Positions 58,605 to 64,000 of a stretch of 64,000 nucleotides of DNA are shown one piece after another. The DNA lies in assembly GCA_900239685.1 (NCBI GenBank), contig OENT01000312.1, positions 1 through 64,000 on the forward strand, read 5' to 3'. Within the stretch, counting starts at the first letter, position 1; each line of letters opens with the position of its first letter. The translations under genes were made by a program, and so were the position numbers. Below the pieces are notes generated by a model, which saw nothing but the letters and a program-made list of their open reading frames with translations, did not search any database and was not told the origin of the DNA. The DNA is from Rotaria macrura. Taxonomy: Eukaryota; Rotifera; Eurotatoria; Philodinida; Philodinidae.

Positions 58605-61600
58605 TATATGATCGAATCTAGAAAATATTCAAAGAAAGAAACTTAGTAATTTTGCAATTATTTTCTATGGAATTTCATTCAACATAAAAATTAGAGTATC
58701 AACAACCACTCTATCGATTGCCAATCCATGTATTACCAAAATCTAGACTTTGACAATAATCTGTTACGATTGTATATTTTTAATGTTCATTTGAATTCAA
58801 AGGATATCTTATTCGATAGGTTTTGTTATTCTATTCGATTGAATGAAATGAATAAGTTATATATGCACTTGATATAACGAAGATTCAATATTTCACCAAT
58901 CAAATAATTGTAAACGAATCTCTCATGGCTAAGACCACGAGGAAATGTCTAACCAATCACACGTAGGTTATCATTTACGTCGATGAATCAAATGAACAAT
59001 GATGATCTGGAACATTTAAATGAATTCTTTATTAGAGAAAATTAAAATTTCTATTTATAGAGATATTTAGAAGATAATCTGATATATATATAATTCTTAA
59101 ATTATATATATGGATTACAGAGAAACTCGTTTCTAACATTCTATTTGAAGAATACTGCTACTGTACGTATTGAATAAACATTGAGTGACCAAATAATCGA
59201 CTAAAAAAAGTTAATTTAAAAAGAGGACAATTCTAAAAATTGTACACATTTGCCGCATTCAACTGATTCTAAAGACTAGTGTCATTTAGAGATGTAACAA
59301 GGGTCAATCAAAAAAGTGCATTAGTATTCATTTTACAGAGTATACTTAACAGTATCGATTACATCGAGTAAAACTAGATTCATTTTTTCAAAATAGAATT
59401 GTTCTCATGTATCAAAAAGTTTTCTTCTGTAGAATCATTCGATACAAATCTCAAAAACACATCTAGTATTTCGTCTAAATAATTCTCAACGAAATCTAAC
59501 ATGATAAAAAAAGAAATGCACACATAAATAAATCATCGACAAATAATATTTCTAGTTGAACTTTCTGTAGGAAATCTTCGAGCGAATCAATATCGTAATC
59601 ATGCTGCTCTTCGACTAGATATAAATCTGAACAATTTCAAGAATATATATTTAGTTTGAAATTCGAAGAACAGTTTTATTGCTATGATGAAGGACACTTG
59701 TAAGAACATCTGTCGTCCATGAACAACACATCTAGAATTGTACGAATCTACAAACACGAATTCGTTTCAGTTTACATAGCCTAAATTGGAAAACGAGTCG
59801 CGTTGAGTATAAGCCAAACAAATACAATTGAGCGTACGCATCGAAATGATCGTCTATCTATAAATTTAGAAAATGACTTCACATTGGATAAGTTATTATC
59901 TTGTGGGTATGGGTCAATGATCGTTGAATTTGTTTCTTTTTCAAATAAATAGAATATCTTTTTTTTTCATATGATATATTATGTTTGCTAATGCCATCTA
60001 TAGAAGTATACTTACCAATTTCTATATAGCCAGTAACCATAAATTATTGAAGTGATTCGTTGCATGAAGTCATTGGTTAGTGTAAAAGAAAATTAACTAT
60101 TACTTTTTAAAAAGATTTTGTTGAAAGAAATTTCAAAATACAAACGCGTTTTCTTTATTGATTGCACAAACGCTCGTTGAATTTCATCAGTCACTAATCC
60201 TATAAGTCGATCTTGCACTAAAAAACCATCTGTAATAAAACGTTTTTTGTATCCATTTATGCACCAAACTCAATATTTCAAAGAACAAGTAAGTTTTGAT
60301 TGAGAAGTTTTATTTTCATTCTTGTTTATGTATTTTAATTAACTAGAAAACAATCCGATTGAACATTGGAAAAAGCATCGTTGAAACTATCAATGAACAC
60401 TAGTAGTCAATGTATTTGAAAGAAGATTCTAAAATTTGAATTACAAAAACATCTATAGAAAAATCACAGATAGACAATGATTCTACTAAAGCCAAAGCTT
60501 TTAGTCAATTCTCATCGATTTGAAGTTCTTGTTCAGTTCTATGGCATAAACCAATTTCTTAGGTGAAATACGACTAAAAGAAGAGAAGAAATCGAACTAT
60601 GGTAGCATGACAATCATCAATTGTCATCTTAGCAAGGCGTAAAAATTGACGTTACATTAGCGAAAGTTCAGGCTTTATCGTCAGATAGATTTGCACAAGT
60701 TGAAATTCCTCTAATCTTGAATCAGCTAAGAAGTTCTGAAGGATAGTTATGACATAGTTCGGGAGTACAGTATTTCCGTTGTATCTTAGCCAAGTGTATA
60801 GCGACATTCTAAGATCTAGGCTATCCATCGAACAACTAAGAACATTTCATTTATACGATGATTATGCGTATTGCAGATGTTTCTTGAACGTTACATGTCT
60901 CAATTTGCTGTATTCGAAAGAATCTAGTAATTTATTGCATATGTTTTACATTGATAATAAACTAGGTGTATGAAAAATATGATTATTTTTCCACATGATC
61001 ACTGATATATGAATAGATTCAGGTAGGAATTCTAGTCTCAACTCAAGAATACTCTATAAATAGTTATTATTCTGAAGAGTATATGAAAAAAAAAGAATTT
61101 TCTTGTCACAAGATATTATATGTTAAATGTTATATGAGATTCTACAATGAAAATAGAATTTTTAGACACGATATTTAGAAAAACTTTGTTTACAAATGAT
61201 CCTATTCATAGATTAGAGTTTATCTCAAATTGTCTTCATGGAATTCATTTCTATACTTCATGTTCTGTATTCAAGTTTCAGTAAACAAAAAAAAAGGATA
61301 TGACCCTAAGAGAAGAATAAGCTAGTCTCTATCCAAGAACATTGGAATATTTCTTATTTCGATAATCTAGCTTATGTGCACAAAGTTTAAAATGAAATTC
61401 AACAATCTTAATAAAACAAAAGAAAAATTTAATGTTTGAAATATCAAAATCTAAACCTAATCAATGTACATCGTTCGTCTTATCAACTATTGACATAGAT
61501 TCACTCACTTGAATAATCTTGGTAGCAAAGTGTCAGAACTTAAAAAAATGAATAGAAAATTCATATGTTGAAAATCTTTACAAACATGTTTGTTCGATAC

Positions 61601-61836
61601 ATGCATTGTGACAAGAAAATATTTCCTAGTGGATTTTTCTCAATGAAGATAATTTCAAATGATCAGGTCAAAAGTGATTTGAAATTATCTTAAGTGTAGA
61701 ATAATACATCTTCGATTCTTGAAAAACGAAATCTCTCATATCTTCCATTTAAATTGAATAGATTCTCATCGAATTATAATGATTTCTAATTCTCAATGAA
61801 CAACAGAGATCATTTACTATTGATATTTTATTTTAG
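58605..61836. other. Intergenic between divergent RPL10A and PHAX-like genes
   Basis: Expected to hold both promoters. Apart from an ATATATAT patch near 59080-59110 I see no clear core promoter element, gene or transposon. A TTTTATTTTAG directly before the PHAX-like ATG could be the acceptor of an intron in its 5' leader. Confidence 0.4.
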
Positions 61837-62547
61837 ATGAGTATTGCAAATCATCGACATAATTCATCTTTAAAATTTGATGATGACGAACGAAGTGAAG
61901 GTGAATTAGATTCATCATCAAATGATGATGACGATGATGATGATATTGCACTTAAAACTGTATCTCAACCACAACAAACTAGTCAATCGTGGACAAAAAT
62001 GTTAACCGATCAAAATCTATCTTCTATTATGTCGAATGCATTGGCTGACAATTCAGAAATAATTCATATTGATGATCCCATTGCACAGCAAAGTCATAAT
62101 CCATTGACGTACGTATTTCCTCCTGATACAAATGTCGATAAATATTTTGAACGAAAGAAAAAACAAGCAGAATCGAAAACTAAACGTAAGCCAGATCAAC
62201 GTGACTTAAAAAATCTTTCACGTTTATTGAATCATGAAAAAAATGAAGAACTTCTACGTGCTATACTTGAAATTATTGGTTGTCGACGTGCGTTTCAATA
62301 TGCACATGACGCTATTCGATTATATAAAACGAATGATGTAACAATAAAAACATCTGACAATGGACAATTACGAACATTAGGTGGAATTTATTTCAAAATG
62401 TTTATCAATGATAGTAATAATGATTTTATAAGTGAACATGAACGTGATGAAATTAAAAAACGTAATCAAGAAATACAAAAAATTAGAAAAAAGAAAAAGC
62501 CAAAAAAGAAAAAAAATCAAACTATTAAATCTATGGATAATAGCTAA
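61837..62547 (+). CDS. PHAX: PHAX-like snRNA export adaptor
   Basis: A single-exon frame of 236 residues. The N-terminus is acidic (DDDERSEGELD and a run of seven aspartates). The central and C-terminal region matches the PHAX RNA-binding domain: LSRLLNHEKNEELLRAILEI, then IGCRRAFQYAHDA, and LRTLGGIYFKMF, corresponding to the family RRTPGGVFL motif. A strongly basic tail follows (KIRKKKKPKKKK), probably a nuclear localisation signal. PHAX bridges capped snRNA, the cap-binding complex and CRM1 for nuclear export. The protein is shorter than the roughly 390-residue vertebrate form. ATG directly follows TTTTAG, so the gene may have an upstream non-coding or short coding exon. Confidence 0.8.
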   Translation: MSIANHRHNSSLKFDDDERSEGELDSSSNDDDDDDDIALKTVSQPQQTSQSWTKMLTDQNLSSIMSNALADNSEIIHIDDPIAQQSHNPLTYVFPPDTNVDKYFERKKKQAESKTKRKPDQRDLKNLSRLLNHEKNEELLRAILEIIGCRRAFQYAHDAIRLYKTNDVTIKTSDNGQLRTLGGIYFKMFINDSNNDFISEHERDEIKKRNQEIQKIRKKKKPKKKKNQTIKSMDNS

Positions 62548-62775
62548 TCGATTTGTTTTATACGACTATTTTTTACTAGGAAAACATGTACAAATCTTGT
62601 TTATTTTGAAAATATACAGATCAGATTGTTCTGTTTCATTTTGGTGCAACATTTTCATATCATTGTGTATTGATAGTGAACTATTTCTCACAAGATTCTA
62701 CATCATTGATTTACAGACAACAATTTCTATGTTTTCTGGTTTTAGATTTATTTTTATTCTCTTCAATTTCGTTAA

Positions 62776-63423
62776 ATGCGTGCAAATAAATATGTTATTA
62801 TTTGTTTGGTTCTTTGTGTTTATAAGTTATTAGCAGATCATGGTGACTTTAATCCATATGAAGCTCTCGGCGTATCAAGAAGTGCATCCGATAAAGAAAT
62901 TCGACAAGCTTATAAAAAATTGGCAAAGTATTGGCATCCAGATAAGAACTCTGAATCTAATGCACATGAACAATTCACAAAAATAAATGCTGCCTATGAA
63001 GTAAAAGAAAATCGTTTTTTTTTCATATTTAAAGGTTCATTTCGAAATCATGGTGTTTATTTAGATTTTATCCGATTCAACAAAACGACAAAAATATGAT
63101 CAATACGGCACAACATCAGACGATAATAATCAGCAAGGATTCCATTCGCATCATTTTCGAGATCCATTCGATATGTTTCGATCACATTTTTTTCATGAAT
63201 CATCATCAAATGCAAAGAAAATAATTAATTCATAGTAATCGTTTAGTTCGTTGTTGTTTTTAATATCTTTCATATTTCATTTATTCTAGTGAATTTCTCA
63301 ATAATATTTTACCCAATAGTGATAAGAAGCCTTATTTAATTTTTGGTAGTACTAATTTTTGTTTTCATTGTCGACGACCAATGGAATTGTTTCGTTCCAT
63401 GGAAAAACAATTGAATGATGTCG
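62776..63423 (+). CDS. DNAJC16: DNAJC16-like protein, 5' part (J domain and start of thioredoxin-like domain)
   Basis: Three exons are visible: 62776-63000, 63065-63234 and 63290-63423; the gene continues past the window or beyond a long intron. Residues 1-21 form a signal peptide or signal anchor ([13 protein letters not shown]). The J domain follows: [20 protein letters not shown], then KYWHPDKN with the HPD motif, and [21 protein letters not shown] across the first intron. After a His/Phe-rich linker, the third exon has [19 protein letters not shown] and [12 protein letters not shown], resembling the thioredoxin-like domain of DNAJC16 with a Cys pair spaced CFHC. Such ER-type J proteins stimulate Hsp70 in the secretory pathway. 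A stop appears if the second intron is read through, but GT-AG splicing restores the frame. Confidence 0.8.
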
Positions 63424-64000
63424 GTATGTTATAACAAATAAAATCGATCTCGATTCGATTAGAAATTGAAAGTAAAACAATATTTTATCAGTAGAAGACA
63501 TTCATTTAACTTGAAAGCTTGACATGACTGTTACTATAATTTCATATAAAATTCATAAAACAAAGTGCACAGGTAGATTGAATAGTGATAAAATTAACCT
63601 TGCAACTCTTTCCGATGAACTATGATTATATGTGAATGATCTTCTTATTGTCAAAGCTCATATTCAATCAACTTAGACTTACCATCAGATAAACATTAGA
63701 TTATATAGTATGTGTCATTTTTTTCATCGTATTAATCGTACTTCTTTCATATCACATGTAATTACTTGTTCATATTAGAACACATCCTAGATTTAATCTA
63801 CTTTAGGATTGATCAAACGTTCGTATAACATGAAATAAAACTATAAAGATATTTGATTTTATGAAACGCTCAGTAATATCAAGTTCAACCATAGTTTAAT
63901 CATGAGTTATCGGATGCTAGCTTGATTAATTGAAGATGAATCGTCATAAACTCATGTGTTCATAGAGGCAGTACTTTATATATTATTTAAATTAAATATT
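63424..64000 (+). other. Intron or 3' region of the DNAJC16-like gene
   Basis: Begins with the donor GTATGTTAT. No further exon is recognisable up to the window edge, so the intron is probably longer than the earlier ones. Confidence 0.45.

Noticed and set aside
62432-62833. Plus-strand frame of 133 codons between the PHAX-like and DNAJC16-like genes
   Set aside because: It overlaps the PHAX-like basic tail in another frame and continues through AT-rich spacer; no motif.
1-64000. CRISPR arrays, prokaryotic operons, phage or plasmid features
   Set aside because: Nothing of the kind is present; gene structure, splice sites and repeats are eukaryotic.

Overview
The window looks like nuclear DNA of a bdelloid rotifer, probably Rotaria-like. 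It is AT-rich, and its conserved genes are built from many exons with short GT-AG introns, including micro-exons. It also carries gene families that, as far as I recall, are greatly expanded in bdelloids: F-box/RNI-type leucine-rich-repeat genes, NHL-repeat genes and mono-ADP-ribosyltransferases. Other bdelloid-like traits are an intronless gene of bacterial type and many DNA transposons. The species assignment is inference.

Bases 1-27,400 are an accessory region dense in transposons and repeats. They hold three hAT-like non-autonomous elements with TAGGG/CAGTG-type ends (1122-1458, 10639-13403, 22843-23486), two other fold-back elements (4136-4470, 19624-20036), and a structurally complete Mutator-like (MULE) element (15493-17925). 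The MULE has an apparently intact 452-residue five-exon transposase and a 9-bp target duplication. There are also an ADP-ribosyltransferase pseudogene (about 7694-8521) and an NHL-repeat pseudogene (26469-27371). The centrepiece is a minus-strand array of 19 leucine-rich-repeat exons of exactly 84 nt plus a terminal exon (9231-14775), with 56/57-nt introns of near-identical sequence. A hAT-like element with a perfect 8-bp target duplication sits inside one of these introns and carries an 895-bp palindrome within it. An isolated F-box exon on the same strand (21987-22139) ends in the matching splice phase and is probably the first exon of this LRR gene. If so, the MULE, a fold-back element and the assembly gap (20192-20908) all lie in its 7.2-kb first intron.

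Bases 28,000-43,000 are gene-poor. They hold a secreted PQQ-dependent sugar dehydrogenase-like gene of bacterial type (28084-29406), a small AN1-like Cys/His-rich gene with a clear TATA box (32057-32338), an F-box-family relic (34455-35118) and a long AT-rich stretch where I see no gene.

Bases 43,000-64,000 hold ordinary conserved eukaryotic genes. These are a neuronal calcium sensor EF-hand protein (7 exons, minus), PDCD7/U11-U12 59K (minus), uridine-cytidine kinase-like UCKL1 (15 exons, minus), ribosomal protein uL1/RPL10A (3 exons, minus), a PHAX-like snRNA export adaptor (plus) and the 5' part of a DNAJC16-like gene (plus, running off the right end). They do not form one pathway, although PDCD7 and PHAX both belong to snRNA/snRNP biology.

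Exon boundaries were read by eye from splice signals and reading phase, and may be off by a base. No database search was possible.
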